A stretch of DNA of 64,000 nucleotides, taken from NCBI GenBank assembly GCA_032718565.1, contig JAVGVS010000094.1:1181187-1245186 (forward strand), given 5' to 3'. The position numbers were made by a program, and so were the translations under genes. Origin of the DNA: Distichodus sexfasciatus. Its lineage: Eukaryota > Chordata > Actinopteri > Characiformes > Distichodontidae. The notes beneath the pieces were generated by a model. The model did not search any database and had not been told where the DNA came from. It saw only the letters and a list, made by a program, of their open reading frames with translations. Below, one piece after another: positions 33,360-45,794 of the stretch. Numbering within the stretch: the first letter of the stretch is position 1; the number at the start of each line of letters is the position of its first letter.

Positions 33360-34196
33360 GAACTGAAGCCGACGAGTCTCCCACAGCTGAGACGTTACAC
33401 TACAATCACAGCTGAATTTACAGATACAGACTGAGTTTTGCATTTAATACGTTTTGTATTTGAGCCTTTTTTCCCTTTTATAATTTATTCCGTTTGTTTT
33501 ACCAAGACGTCCATCCGCCGAGCGGCGTGAGCCCTTTAACACAGCACGATTTCAACACGCAAGTGGCTGTGTGTCAGCTTTTTTGCCGTTTCTGTATGAA
33601 TGATTTTCAAGTTTGTGTTTGTAAAAATTAATTAGCTTTAGTAGTAGCACAGAACTCGACTTTCTTCAAGGGCATTTCAGGGCTTTAATCGCACATTTTC
33701 AGTGATGCTGATCACTTTTTGGGACAGTAACTTCTACACTGTGAGTCAAAAAAGAACTTACCCACGTCGGCGTTTTTTTCTAAATTCTCCCGTTGTTGCG
33801 TTCAGCATTAAATTTGCAAAGATTATGATTATCACTTGTCTGTGCCGTGAAGGTGTAGCTACAGTACTTATTGAATCACAATTACTACAAACTTAATGAT
33901 ACATGACAACTTTTAAGAGTGAACAATAAACTCTCAATTTATGACCAAATTCAAAAAAAAAGGTAAGCATATTTTTAAAAGCCCACCGTCAGTCATTCAT
34001 TTTTTAAACCCTTTTGGGAGTTTTGCACGGTTATTGTAGCTACACATTTAAAGCTGTGCTGGACAATATAATAATCACGTTGTTGCAATTTTAATTCTGA
34101 ATAAAATGAAAATAAATTTCCTGTCAACGTTAGCCAAAGTTCTAGGCAAAGCTCGTTTTTTGACTCACACACACACACACACACACAGACACACAC

Positions 34197-34233
<37 letters not shown>

Positions 34234-35350
34234 GTATATATATTATATATTGCTTAAAGCACTTTAAGCAGCACATCCCTTTAACCATCATCGATATTTG
34301 TTCATCAACATTGTTACCTTTGAGCCGGGTCTAGACGCTGCCTTTGCCGTGCCTCTCTACAAGGAGAGCGTTAGGGACGTGCAAATCTAGACTTTTATTT
34401 TGATCTTTCCTCATTTGACATATCAACCACGTTTAAGATTTGGATTCAGATTTTTTGTTTGTCTGTTGGATTTGTCCGTTCAGCGTTACGTCTGATTTAT
34501 TTTTGCTTTTTACAAAGGGTCGGGAGGCATTAAAAGACAGGAGGACGTATCATTTCAGCTCAGATGGTTCATAACTTTGAGCTGCTTATCATATCTGGCT
34601 AGAAATTCCGCCTTCTCCAGTTCCACTTGACGGTGAGGAACAACGTTTTGGGACTTGAAAGGGCCGCAATAAGACAGTATAAATATTAAGGACTAAGTTG
34701 TGTGTGTGTGTTTGGGGTTAGTGATGAGACGTGTGCACACATTGTTGCTCGAGGCAGAAGTGAAAGGGTTAAGGTTGGGGTTAAAAGGGTCGGACGCGAA
34801 GACATCGAGGCTATAATTCCTCCGTGAGAGATTGAGACTCGTGGTGATGATCGTCGAGGCTTCTTTTCTGCTCAGGGTTCGTTAAGATGACGTTTCTCTC
34901 GTTTCTTTTGCCTTTAGAACCTGCTCCTTCGGTGTCTTTTCGGAGTCCAAATCTAGTTATTTTTGCAGCAGCACTGTTTTGCTTCAGTGGAAATATCTAG
35001 CACTGGCTACAAATTGGGCATTTGAGATCAACGTCAACACCAGTTCTAGATTACTAACTGATTATTTACTCTGTCGGTTGGTTAATATGTTACTAGCGTT
35101 TCTTTCTTTGCGTGATTTCGGATTCCGGTGGAATTCGTTTCTTCAGCAGATTTAGTTTTTCCCTCGCCCCATTCTTCTTTAGCTACAGTTGCCGTGCTCT
35201 CTCCCCCCACCTCCGATAACATCACAGGCACCGGCTCCACACCAGCAAACCTTTCAGACACTTTAAGTAGAAAAATGTGGCGCATCGAGAACCCACCCCA
35301 GAACTGCAAGCGTCAGGTCAGTGGAAAAGAGGTAAAAGATCATCTTTAGC
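33360..35350. other. Intergenic, no gene seen
   Basis: It contains a compound (CA)n-(TA)n-(CA)n microsatellite at about 34166-34240. No supported coding sequence. Confidence 0.45.
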
Positions 35351-35824
35351 GCCTGTCTCCACCAAACGCGGTTTGTGTTGGCAGCGCCTATTTTTAATAC
35401 AGACCCTATCAGCTTCAGCGTCCAGAGCTCTAAGCGTCTTCATAGGGGGGAAAAAACACAGGTGGAGACGCTTTTTTACCGCAGCGCTGGGGTGGTCAGT
35501 GTCACTTCTCTCTTGCTAGCCAATCAGAATCGAGGAAGGGACGGGACATATAAATGGGTGCTGCTCTCCCAGCTGTTTACTTACACGGTTTCTCTCACGC
35601 ATCAAACTCTCCGTCTCCATGGCGCGCAAGTATCTAGTTTAAACGCTGCCGCCAATGTCCACGGTGTAAAGATAATCTCTTTCATGTCGACTAAACTGAC
35701 CTCTCAAAGGAACACGTCAGTGTGAACGAACGCGGGAGTGCCCGATGACCTTTTTCACTACTTAGCAGCAAGAAGTGCTGAGAGGTTAGAGCTCTCAGCG
35801 CAAAAACACGTCTGATGGACACAG
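35351..35824. mobile_element. MITE copy A, TIR GCCTGTCTCCACCAAACG
   Basis: The right end (ACGTCTGATGGACACAG) is the approximate inverse of the left. It shares termini and interior segments (GGCAGCGCCTATTTTTAATA, TAGCCAATCAGAATCGAGGA) with 38559-39134. Confidence 0.65.
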
Positions 35825-36256
35825 TTTTTGCAAATTAGAGATGAAACTCGTCTCTTTCCACAGGAACGACGCTGTTCACTCGGGGTTTACTTTACATTTT
35901 GTTGTCGTCGATCAGCTTTCTAACACGGCTTGCGATATTACAACCCTTTTGGGGCTGGTAGAGCAAATATGGTCAGGCACTTTATACTCACGGGGCCTCA
36001 TTGTTCTTCGAGTTCACACACTTTTCACCACGTTTTCTTATTTATTTACATTATATTATCCAATTTTTTTTCCTCTTACAGTTTTTGGGTTAGAAACTTT
36101 GTTCCAGCTCCAGTTTTTGATAGTATGTGCGCTCGTTCGTGAGTTCTGTCATTTTTCCCGTCCATTTTTTTCCCCCCATACACTAACATGGAGCTCAAAT
36201 TTTACTACACAGCCGCCGTTCTTCACGAAAGTCTCCAAATTGGTCGTGACTTGAGG

Positions 36257-36430
36257 GCATATCTGTAACCGTCATGACCCGCACTCGTCTTTTTCGACCT
36301 TTTTTTTTCTGACGTTTATTTTTCACATAGGAAACCATTCGTTTTCTCCCATTAACAACACATGGGATTTGAGACTCGAACACGTTCCTTTGCTTGTTTT
36401 CACACGACGGTCAACGCGGTTCTTATGCCA
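36257..36430. repeat. Dispersed repeat, copy 1
   Basis: It starts GCATATCTGTAACCGTCATG, continues CGCACTCGTCTT and TTTATTTTTCACA, and matches 63833-64000 at the window end. Family unknown. Confidence 0.65.
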
Positions 36431-36664
36431 CCTCACACCACCGCACTCGTCTTTTTCTCCCTATAATCATCCCTCGTTCTTTCCCCTTTCACCAAATTTG
36501 AGCAGCCACGTTGCTGTTTTCTTGTGCGTCTCTAGTTTAAGACTGGCAGTGTCTTTATTAACAACAGATTTAATAAAAAGCGTTGGTGAACGAGGCCCGA
36601 CGTTACCCCTCAGCCAAGACACAAGAGCGGGAGTTTGTAAGGTTTAGGACGGTGGGTGTCCAGT

Positions 36665-36812
36665 TTGGGTCCTGGAGTGCCGGCATCCTGGAGGATTTCC
36701 ATCACGCCCTGGCGGGTCAGTTCTGCTGAGCTTCTACCTGAGACGAGGTGTCAGTGTTCTCAACTCAAGTACGATTGAAAACCTACAGGATACCAGCCCT
36801 CCAGGACCGCGG
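36665..36812. mobile_element. Short MITE with 30-bp inverted ends
   Basis: GGTCCTGGAGTGCCGGCATC near 36668 is the inverse of the segment ending CCAGCCCTCCAGGACC near 36811. It is about 150 bp long, and no coding sequence is possible. Confidence 0.65.
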
Positions 36813-37489
36813 TCGAAATGCGCTACCTAGCGGAACAGTCTTACCCTCCGCTTCCACTCCCATAAAGCCGCGCCGCCTTGGTGTTGACACTTTGGTTGAC
36901 GGTAAGTGAAATATTTTAAGTCTTTATTTAATGCTTTTTTTGACAAGTAAACATATAAATATCTGCATTAGAGGTTGGCCGATATCGTTAACGATTACTG
37001 CTAGTTAACGGGGCTGATAAAATTGAATTTTATGAACACCAACTTTATTTAAATAACTAAATTGTTTATTAATACTTAAACTTTTCACATTATTTTAATT
37101 TAAATATTAAGTAAACATTTTAGTACTTAATGTTTTAGTATTCCAAATTAAGCAGCAGCGGGTTGTGGTGAAGAAAGAACCCTTACCATAGCATTTTGTC
37201 GGCAAGGCAACAAAAATCATCCCAACGTCAGAACTGGACACCCCTGGTTTAGGGTCGTAGTTAAAACTAGAACTTGACACTGCGAAGCTCAGGCACGTGA
37301 AGGTGTAGAAATGTGAATGTATAAGCACTGGTTTCGTAATTTGATGTTCACTCCTCCGTTAACACTCCAAGAACGAGGGCTAACGTGTGGGCAGAAGAGG
37401 GCGGCATCCCCCCGTGACGGGGGTCTGGGCGTCGGGAGGGAGGGAGGGACTGGTGGAGAGAGTCGGTGGAAAAGTGGAGTGGGTAGGGG

Positions 37490-38192
37490 TAGAGCTGTGT
37501 GATATGATGTATATATTGAGTGAGGAAATAAAATAGCGTTTCATATTAGACTCTCATTAGATATCGTTGTAAAATACAGTTGAAGCCAGGGCCGGGCAAT
37601 CAATCGAAAACGATATTTAAAACCGGCAATCGCCGTCACCTTGCTCATGCCGGTTATCTTGATTATTTTTGAAATAATAGCATATATAGTTGAGACTATT
37701 TATATATAAATCTGGTGAGTGAACTATAAATATGAAAAATACACACAAAATAATTCTTAATTGTAATCATTGAGGTAAAAAATTGTTAAATCAATTTATC
37801 ATGATATTGATTTGGAATCATATCGCCCAGCCCTAGTTTACAGCTATTTTTTTTTTTCCATGTGTAAGTTTCAAAACAATGACGTCTGTCTCCACGGTGA
37901 CACCTACAAGCCACTTTGGCTACTGCATGATATTGATAATGCTGTTCCGTGAAGCGACTTGGACAAGAATTTTAAAAAATTTGACCTTTTTTCCCTGTTA
38001 TGCCAGACTCTCGATAAGTATTTGAGTGAAATCACAATGCAACAAAGACACAAACGCTTTCAGTTTATCAGTGTGTTTTAATAGATGTATTTGTCTTGTT
38101 TTTTAACACTAACTGTTAACTAATAGAATTTACAGAAAACATAATTATATCGTTATCAGGTATGAGATTTCTGTGATATTGCACAGCCGTGG
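37490..38192. mobile_element. Probable hAT-like element with a nested MITE (37587-37835)
   Basis: The outer ends are TAGAGCTGTGTGATATGA and ATATTGCACAGCCGTGGA. The inner ends are CAGGGCCGGGCAATCAATCG and CATATCGCCCAGCCCTAG. Target duplications are not exact for either. Confidence 0.5.
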
Positions 38193-38558
38193 ATAGAAGG
38201 TGGAAAATTTGTATTTGTTGCAGGAGAGGTTTCATGAAGATGAGATTAAGAGGTTGGATTTTTTTGGATTCTTTGACGTTGGAAGTGGAAAAGTCTGTAT
38301 GGAAAGCCTTAGTGTGAAGCGTTTTTGCAGTAGCAGGAAGAGTTGGAGGTCGTGGGGCAAATGGCGTCGAGAAAATAGTCGATTTGTGAAAAGATTCCAG
38401 ATGGAATGTTCTGGAGTGAATTGATAAGCTAGTGCCTTCTGATGCATTTTTGATATCAAGAGGAACTTTGGGTCAGTTATTCTCATACAGCAGCTGCTGA
38501 TGCTGGACGTAAGAAAAGCGAACACTGAAAATTCCTCAACTTCAGACTGTTACGATAC

Positions 38559-39134
38559 GGGCCGGTGTTCACCGAACGTGGTTTTCGCGCTGGCAGCGTC
38601 TATTTTTAATACAAATCCTATGAGCTTCAGAGCGTTAAAACGCGGAAAACCGCCGGCGGAACACTCAGAGCACAAAATCCATTCAACTTTTACTACAGCG
38701 CTGCTCTCGTCAATGTCACGTCTCTCTTGCTGGCCAGTCACAATCGAGGAAAGGACGGAACATACACAGTCCAGAACTCAAAACATCAATGATATGATCA
38801 AACCCCTAATCAGTGCTACTCTCCCAGCTGTTTACTTGCACAGTTTATCTCATGCACCCAATCTCTAGGTCTCCGAGACATGCGAGTATCTAGTTCCGAC
38901 GCTGCCGCTAACGACTTTCTCTCCATCATTAAGATAATCTCTTTCATGTCGGCTAAACTACCCATCTTAAAGCAACACGTTGCCATGTTTACAAGGAATA
39001 TGAATGAACGTGGAAATGCCCGATGACGCTTTTCGTAACTTAGCAAGCTCTGAGAGAAGTGCTGAGAAAATGCTCTGAAAGTGAGGTTTTGACCGCTGTC
39101 GACGCAAAAACACACGTTTGGTGGACACAGGCCC
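38559..39134. mobile_element. MITE copy B, TIR GGGCCTGTGTCCACCAAACG
   Basis: The left end is GGGCCGGTGTTCACCGAACG and the right end CGTTTGGTGGACACAGGCCC. It is related to copy A at 35351-35824 and to the segment at 22470-22690. Confidence 0.7.
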
Positions 39135-40196
39135 TAAAGAGTGCAATGGGGTTTGCTTTTGCTTTTATGGAAAAACGTCCTTAAGTCATAGCCAGGTCAA
39201 AACAGACTTGAACATCCTTGATTTATTATTTTCTTAAAAATCTTTGCGTTGGGAGGTTGGTGTAAGATCAATAGAGTAAAATCACGTTAACAGGTATTAT
39301 TTTTGATTTATTATTTTCCATTTTTGATTTTGAGTCTTACAATCGAGTCTTATTGATGTGATTTTTCTTCCTCATTGAGCTCAACTTCATCCAAAACATT
39401 CCTCTGTTCATTAAGTTCCAAATCCAGATCTCCTTTTGGTTCCAGACTCGAGGGCAAGTATTTGCAAGGAACCTGTTCAGAGATTTGGGACACAGCCCGA
39501 GCAGAGCATTTTGAGTTTGTAGGTGTTTTGCTTCATATTTGGTTGAGTTTGTCCTGCACAGATTTACTTCCTCACCAGAAACCTTTAATACTCCTCTTAT
39601 TTTTGATTTTTCAACAAAATAGATTTCTATACCTGATATATATATACACACTTGAAGTTTCTTTTGTTTGTAGTGTGACTTTTAAAAAACAATGTCTTGT
39701 TTTGGAAGAGAAGGGGTTACTGCATGAAACTAACCTAATAAATCTGAGAGGAATTTATTTTTGTTAATCCTGTGAATCGAGATGACCCTTTCAGACAAAT
39801 AAATCTATTTGCTGAAACGTTTTCACTGAGTATTTAATTGGGGTTGAGACAAGACAACGTCCATATTGCAGCCGTTCCAAAGAATGTTTTTTCCACAATA
39901 TCCACACAGAAACTCGCCCTCTTGTTGACAGGATTAATTATAATTATGCCTCTCACTGAACTGCCACGTGATTTCCTGTGAGTCCGCACATTTCCTCCGT
40001 CCCAAACCTCCATCACCAGGAGAAATAAGAAGCCAGTGCTCTGAGAACGACTCCAAGTCTCTTGACCAGAAAATGCGGTCGAAACAAAAATCTCTCGTCT
40101 TTAGTGACGTCGCTACGGATACCTCGTGTTACGACAGAAGATGAAGCGGAAAATCAATTTGTCCAGAAACCCAGACTTCGCTCATCATCGTCGTCA
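39135..40196. other. Non-coding, includes probable timm22 3' UTR
   Basis: No repeat is recognised. Minus-strand AATAAA is at 39754-39759. Confidence 0.4.
39754..39759 (-). terminator. timm22: Candidate poly(A) signal of timm22
   Basis: AATAAA on the minus strand, about 440 bases past the stop codon. Other signals further downstream are possible. Confidence 0.35.
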
Positions 40197-40273
40197 TCAT
40201 CGTAGGTAATACTCGATAGCAGCAGAGAACGCTGCAAAACCTGCGCAGCCCAGAACTCCTGCCTTCGCTCCAG
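40197..40273 (-). CDS. timm22: timm22 exon 4 and stop
   Basis: It begins after TTCCAG, encodes AGAKAGVLGCAGFAAFSAAI then EYYLR, and ends TGA at 40197-40199. Confidence 0.97.
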
Positions 40274-42843
40274 CTGGAAGACAAAAACTCAGACTGATCA
40301 GGATTTTTTGAAACCGATACCTATTTTTAGTAGTATTCTGCTTAGCTTTTGGATAACATGATATAAATAACATGTGCAAGAAAATATACAATAATCTTGA
40401 TTCAAATGAATAAATATGTGAAAGTCAACATTAGTCACAGTGTTGCCCTCTAGTGGACAAACTATGCTATTTAAAATAATAGTAGCTCCAAATTCCAAGT
40501 GGTAATATATTTGAAAAAATATTGAAAAATATTTTTCAACCTTAATAAGAAGTAGGTAAGAAAAAAATTATAAACTCATAAAACCTGAGTGTCAACTCAT
40601 CAAGAGAAATACACTGCACAAATTTAACGTGGATAACGAAAAATAAAATCTAATTACGGGTCACGGTTTCCTTTAAAACATGGAGATTAATATCTTACCT
40701 CTAAATCCAATAGCACCTCCAGTAACACAGCCGCTGTACACTGCATTTTTCCAGTCCGATACACCACGGTGCTGAAGTGCAAATGGTCAAATCTTTAACA
40801 CTTATTTTAACAGTAATGACGGCAAATAACCAGCAGATGGGGCCATTAGCCACCAAAACATGAGCGTTACACACAACTTAAAGAGCAAACATTTTACTAA
40901 CACTAAAATAACACAAATATACTGTACGAGCCCTCATTATAACTAAAGCTGGAGATTATTTATAAAGCTCTAATTCCAACTACATTCACAGTGGAACAAA
41001 GCATCTCAACATTTAGGCCTCGTCCACACGGACGTTCGAAATGAACGCCCTCTGAACGCCATATGTGTTTTTGCTGCGTTTTGTAGCTGCGTTCGATTGG
41101 CGTTTCACTGGCGTGCGCAATAGCATAGCGTAGTTTTCCTCCAGCCGGCCGAACACCGGTGCTGAACGCCCGTGTGGACGCTTTGATTTGCTCCAATGAG
41201 CAGAACAACGGTCAGCGTTCAGTCGCGCTCATCTGGCGCCACGAACGCCAGAAAAACGCCTGGTTCAGACGTCCGTGTGAACGAGGCCTTAAAATGGGTT
41301 TGTTTTTTTATGTCTCCAAAAAAATCAGTGAACTGCCAATAAAATCATTAAAACTAAAGGAAAATGAACTGAACCTCACCGACTCGATGATGCACTCTGT
41401 ACATGAGAACATTGCCCCGACGATGGCAAAGTTCTTGGCGTAGGACATTCCTCTCTGCCCCATGTCCCTCAAAACCTCACGTGCCGTCGGCGTCTTCAGT
41501 GGGTTGTTGGGGTCGAAACCAACGTTAGTGTCGATACCAGCTGTGAAAACCCCAAAAGCTCCTCCCAACACAAAACCTAAAATACAAAAACAGCCACAAA
41601 TTAAATATATATTAAAGACAATACAAACAAAAAGAAAACTGTATTGGGTCAGACTGGAATTTGGAATTAGATCATAATTAACGAATGAATTTCAGCTTTT
41701 TTAACGCAAGTATAGTACGGTGGGACATAATTTCTATACAGGACTTTAAACCAAAATAAGACCCCAAATTACAGTTTTGTGAACAAAAATTAAAAAAAAA
41801 TAATGGTGTCCTCGCTGGTTAAGCTACAGATGAGAAATGCAACACCCTTGGATTCATCGACGATATGAAAATTTTATGCCATGAAAAGCGTATCTACAAG
41901 AAAAACTGTGGAAGGAGATAAGAGAGGCAAAATACATCAAGAGATACCCAGCAAATCTGTGAATGATTATTAAGTTGCAAAAAGTTGCTAAATTTAAAAG
42001 CGCCAGGTACCCATTAGTGGTGTTAAGATACATCAACCCAACGACCAACAAGCCTTTACATCAATGAAAACATCCATCGGGCATCACATATACTGTATTG
42101 TAACTTCACTATCCATCAAACAGGAAGTCGAATTTTGTTAACAATGAAGGTTGATTTACGTTTAAATGTCTTATTCAGCTCAGGAATAAAAATGTCTAAA
42201 AATATTTGACGCGCCCAACATTGTTGTCCACTGAATTGATATAATGAATATTTATTTATTTATGATAAATAAACATGGGGCAGTTGGTATCTTAACTGTT
42301 AGGGGATTGGTCCCGTGATCCGAGGTTCACCACTTTAAATCCTGGACATTTAAACCTACCACTTAGATACTTATGAGCAAGGTACCATTACTTATTACTG
42401 TTTTTTTTTAAAGCTGCCCGCTGCCCTTTCACGGATGGGTCAAATACAGAGGTCACGTTCGCACTATGATGTGGTGGGCTCACAATGACCAACAATTACT
42501 CACTAATATCGACTATCGGTAAAACTGACAACCAAAACCGAAACCTCGGGATCGTGAGTATCGAAGCTTATCGATGAGTATCGTTACCTCCGGCGCAGGC
42601 GAGCGCGGCTTTAAAGGCACAGCTCTCCATCCCGCGCTCGATCATCTTCTGCTCGTCGCTCTTGAGCGGAGTCGGTAATCCCCCCAGCACGCGCGCGTCC
42701 AGCGGCTTCACCTCGCGCTTATCACCGACCAGCCGCTCCAGCAGCGCGCTGTACTGCAGCTGCCCGTAGTCCGAGTCCGAGCCCGGTCCAGCTCCCGGTA
42801 CCGCTACCGGAGCGTCTCCTCCGCCCGCCTGCTGCGCCGCCAT
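40197..42843 (-). CDS. timm22: Mitochondrial import inner membrane translocase subunit Tim22, four exons
   Basis: Tim22 is the channel core of the TIM22 complex and inserts multi-pass carrier proteins into the inner mitochondrial membrane. Exons on the minus strand are 42588-42843, 41380-41576, 40699-40771 and 40197-40273. All junctions are in phase and give 200 aa (human 194). The N-terminal 35 residues are Ala/Gly-rich and variable. Then come QYSALLERLVGDKR, KSDEQKMIERGMESCAFKAA and FVLGGAFGVFTAGIDTNVGF. They are followed by TPTAREVLRDMGQRGMSYAK, NFAIVGAMFSCTECIIES, SDWKNAVYSGCVTGGAIGFR and GFAAFSAAIEYYLR. The Gly-rich membrane helices and the conserved cysteines (SCAFKAALAC, SCTEC) are intact. 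The first exon and upstream region are CpG-rich, as expected of a housekeeping gene. Intron 2 holds a MITE and intron 1 a SINE. Confidence 0.97.
40699..40771 (-). CDS. timm22: timm22 exon 3
   Basis: 73 nt. It encodes HRGVSDWKNAVYSGCVTGGA then IGFR, plus one base before GTAAGA. Confidence 0.97.
41016..41288. mobile_element. PIF/Harbinger-like MITE in timm22 intron 2
   Basis: The inverted ends are GGCCTCGTCCACACGGACGT and ACGTCCGTGTGAACGAGGCC, flanked by TTA at 41013-41015 and 41289-41291. The 3-bp TWA duplication fits PIF/Harbinger. It is CpG-rich and non-coding. Confidence 0.8.
41380..41576 (-). CDS. timm22: timm22 exon 2
   Basis: 197 nt from TTTTAG to GTGAGG on the minus strand. It encodes GFVLGGAFGVF through CTECIIES. 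Confidence 0.97.
42277..42505 (+). repeat. tRNA-derived SINE in timm22 intron 1
   Basis: GGGGCAGTTGGTATCTTAAC head, TACTTATGAGCAAGGTACC middle and CACAATGACCAACAATTACT tail. It is the most complete copy of this family in the window. Confidence 0.75.
42588..42843 (-). CDS. timm22: timm22 exon 1
   Basis: ATG at 42841-42843. It encodes 85 codons to ALACAG plus one base, then GTAACG on the minus strand. Confidence 0.95.
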
Positions 42844-42960
42844 AACGCAGCCGCCGCTCGGTAACCGTGACCCCGAAACACAAGCGCTTCAGCGACAACG
42901 GAAACACGTGACCTCCACAAACCGCGGAAGCGGAAGTGGCCACTGCAACGCTAGCCATAG
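42844..42960 (-). promoter_or_regulatory. timm22: timm22 promoter and 5' UTR region
   Basis: A CpG-rich segment directly upstream of the ATG, continuous with the CpG-rich first exon. AT-rich sequence resumes after about 42960. No TATA box is obvious. Confidence 0.5.
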
Positions 42961-44090
42961 ATTTCAAAATTAAAGTCAACCTTCTCATCTCAGATACTAT
43001 ACAAATATACAGGGCGACGTTGCTCCAGTTTTTACAGTACAAATAACAAATAAAGCGCGTAAAACAAGGATCTATAAATAGAATATAAAATACAAACTAA
43101 ACTGGAGAATGCGCAATTTAGTTTAATATTCAAACTATAATTATGATTCTGGAACTGTCTTTTTGCTTTGAATGTGCAAAAACTCTCCCGCAGTTGAATA
43201 TGAAAATTCTAAACACAATCTATTAAATAATAACAGTATCTTTATATCAGAAATACTAGACATTGTGCAAGCAAACAAACACGAACAGGGGTGGCAAAAA
43301 TCAATTAAAGTGGGTGATTATTTGTCATTATGAACAAGCCACAGCACTCACATTTTATACTTTTATCCAGAGCATGGGAATAAATTTAGTCATAATCCGA
43401 ATCAGAAGTGTCTTTTTTACAATAAATTAAGTAAGTAAAAGTGAAAAGCCATGGTTCAAAGTACAGACAAAAAATCTCAAAGCAACATGGGAACACACAG
43501 AGATATTTAATTAAAACAAAATAATAGCCCAATGCTTGAAACTGGATCATGCCTGAGACCAAGTTACAAGCAGCAAAAATAAAATTCCATAAAGACACAC
43601 AAAAAAAGTCATCAGAGAATATGGGGACAGACGGAGAGATATTCATTTAGAACTAAAAAGCCCAGTGCTTGAAACTGGATCATGTGAGTGAACGCATTAA
43701 ACTGTTCGATGTGAAACTTTCACAAGAAACTATTTGATGTTCAAAAAACTCAACAAATCTTCTGTAACCTGTAACTCAACTACTATACTTCTGCACATAC
43801 CTTTAAAATGCAAAGCAACATTGTAAAACAGGCCTCCGTATTTATTTTTGGGTTTGTTTCTGGAACAATGGTGAGGCGAAAGGGGATTCCTTCTGTCAGT
43901 TTGTTACTGCAAGAGAATGATAATAATAATAATAATAATAATAATGTAATAATAATAATATTAATAATAATAATAATGCTGCATTTAGTTCTGAGTGAGC
44001 AGGAGTTTAAATGCTACACATAGTTAATTAGCATTTAAACAGCGTTTTCTAATGTAATTCCTCTAGAGGTTTTACTGCCCAGTAAATTAC
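42961..44090. other. Intergenic with a local duplication
   Basis: A segment around 43490-43570 is repeated at about 43600-43690 (shared AGTGCTTGAAACTGGATCATG end and GGAGAGATATTCATTTAGAA-like start). An (AAT)n run is at 43919-43978. No gene is supported. Confidence 0.5.
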
Positions 44091-45085
44091 CTCAATAGAG
44101 AATTTCACAACCAGAATGTCTCTCATCAAGTATAACTCAAAACTAATCCATGCAAACGCGACACAAATGCATGCAACTGTAAAGATAAGAGAGAAAGAGT
44201 TTAGACACAAAGCTAAACTGAAAAATAAATTAAGACCATTTAATAATCTTAATAACAGAACATTTGTTTTGCTTTGGTAAAGTGCTTTCCATTGGTTTCT
44301 TTACCTCCTTGTGAGTAAATTTGTGGACAGCATTTTAACAGATTGAGAAGTGATGCATTTCATCTATTTTCCCTCAGTTTAGGTTTCTAATTTGGGGAAA
44401 ATATTCTGTACAGGGTCAAAAATGGGTTCAGTAATAAAAAAAAATATTCAGGAGAATTGGGAAGACCGTTAAACTTACTGAACAACACGCCAGTAATAAT
44501 CACCCATTTACGGCTTCTTGAGGCCATGGCATACATGAAACCCTGCACCGAGAAGTAGACTTTGACCAACAGAAGAATCTAAGCAGAAATACCCCAAGAC
44601 ATTCATACACATTAATCCACAGTTATTAATCAATACACACACACACACACATATTAATAATATTGGCCATTAATAATAATAATAATAATAATAATACACA
44701 TAATAATAAAGAATCTGTCAATCATGGAAAAGATCAGTTCACCAATTCTATATTGCAGTATTATGTATAGAGAGGAAGAAAGATAGAGCTTAAAGAGGCT
44801 GAGGCAACACTCAAACACATTTCTGTAGTGATGGCTCCTGTATTAACTTTGCAACATTTCTTCAACTGTATTGATGTCAAAACAGTTATACCATGATTGT
44901 GTCCACATGGGACTTTTAGGGACAGTCTCTCGTTTCATCAGGGCAGTTTCTGGAATCTATATTGGTCTGGTAAACGTTGATTATCAGCAGAATCACTTGT
45001 ATCAGCAAAAGAATGGCAGAGAACACGGTGTACTGGCATCTCTCAGCACAAGTATAAATGAAGACTTCATAAGCCACGGGACATG
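44091..45085 (-). CDS. Weak candidate: exons of an unrecognised membrane protein
   Basis: I do not recognise this. Three minus-strand blocks behind plausible acceptors encode hydrophobic sequence: 44916-45085 (CPVAYEVFIYTCAERCQYTV, then AILLLIQVILL), 44479-44578 (ILLLVKVYFSVQGFMYAMAS, then KWVIITGVLF) and 44091-44176 (IACICVAFAWISFELYLMRD, then VVKFSIE). The last two join in phase, with one base before the junction and two after. The first block runs into a stop at 44916-44918 unless a weak internal donor (CAA|GTGATT) is used, which would also be in phase with the second. The next acceptor downstream, near 43920, would place a TAA directly after SIE. No start exon is identified. This may be chance open frames. 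Confidence 0.2.
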
Positions 45086-45738
45086 CTGCGAAGAGTAGGA
45101 AAAAGTTCTTGTTATCAGGGACAACTCTTAAATATGCTATTTAAATTATTTGTTAGTTTAACTAAACTTAAGTCAGCTCACGGATAAAAGGATAATAAAA
45201 ACAGTAAAAAAGTTTTTACTCTCATTTGGGAAATATATTCATGACTACAAAAAGCTAAATCTGAGAGGTATAATGAAAAAAAAAAGTTAAAACAACTGTC
45301 ACTCAAGCTTGATTTTAAAACATTAGAACATTAATACGAATGTGAGCATATCACATGTGTGCTGTTAACAAAATTACATTATATACAACTCGTAAGTTCA
45401 TAATTTATTACATATAAAGACAAAAACTAACTACGGCTGACTTCTGGGCAGGAATGGTTCAGGTTCAGATTCATGACTACAAAACAGGAACATCTCAGTA
45501 ATATTACCTTTCCCAAAATTGATTTATTATCTGTCTTGGTTTAATTCGGCCCAAGAGACTGATATAAAACGATGCAGGCATTTCAGTTCTTATAACAAGC
45601 CTTTGAGATAAAATAATAAATAAAATAAACAAGATAAATTAACAAACAGAAGAATATTCTAAATAAATACATTAAATTATATATAATAACAATACATAAT
45701 AATTAAATTATATTTTAAATATGTAATGTACTTAATTA

Positions 45739-45794
<56 letters not shown>

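Noticed and set aside
34166..34240. CRISPR-like regular spacing of CA and TA runs
   Set aside because: It is a compound microsatellite in a vertebrate genome, with no repeat-spacer structure.
43386..43646. 86-codon minus-strand ORF ending in an acidic DTSDSDYD tail
   Set aside because: It crosses the local duplication, has no supporting exons, and its hydrophobic part is T-rich low-complexity translation.
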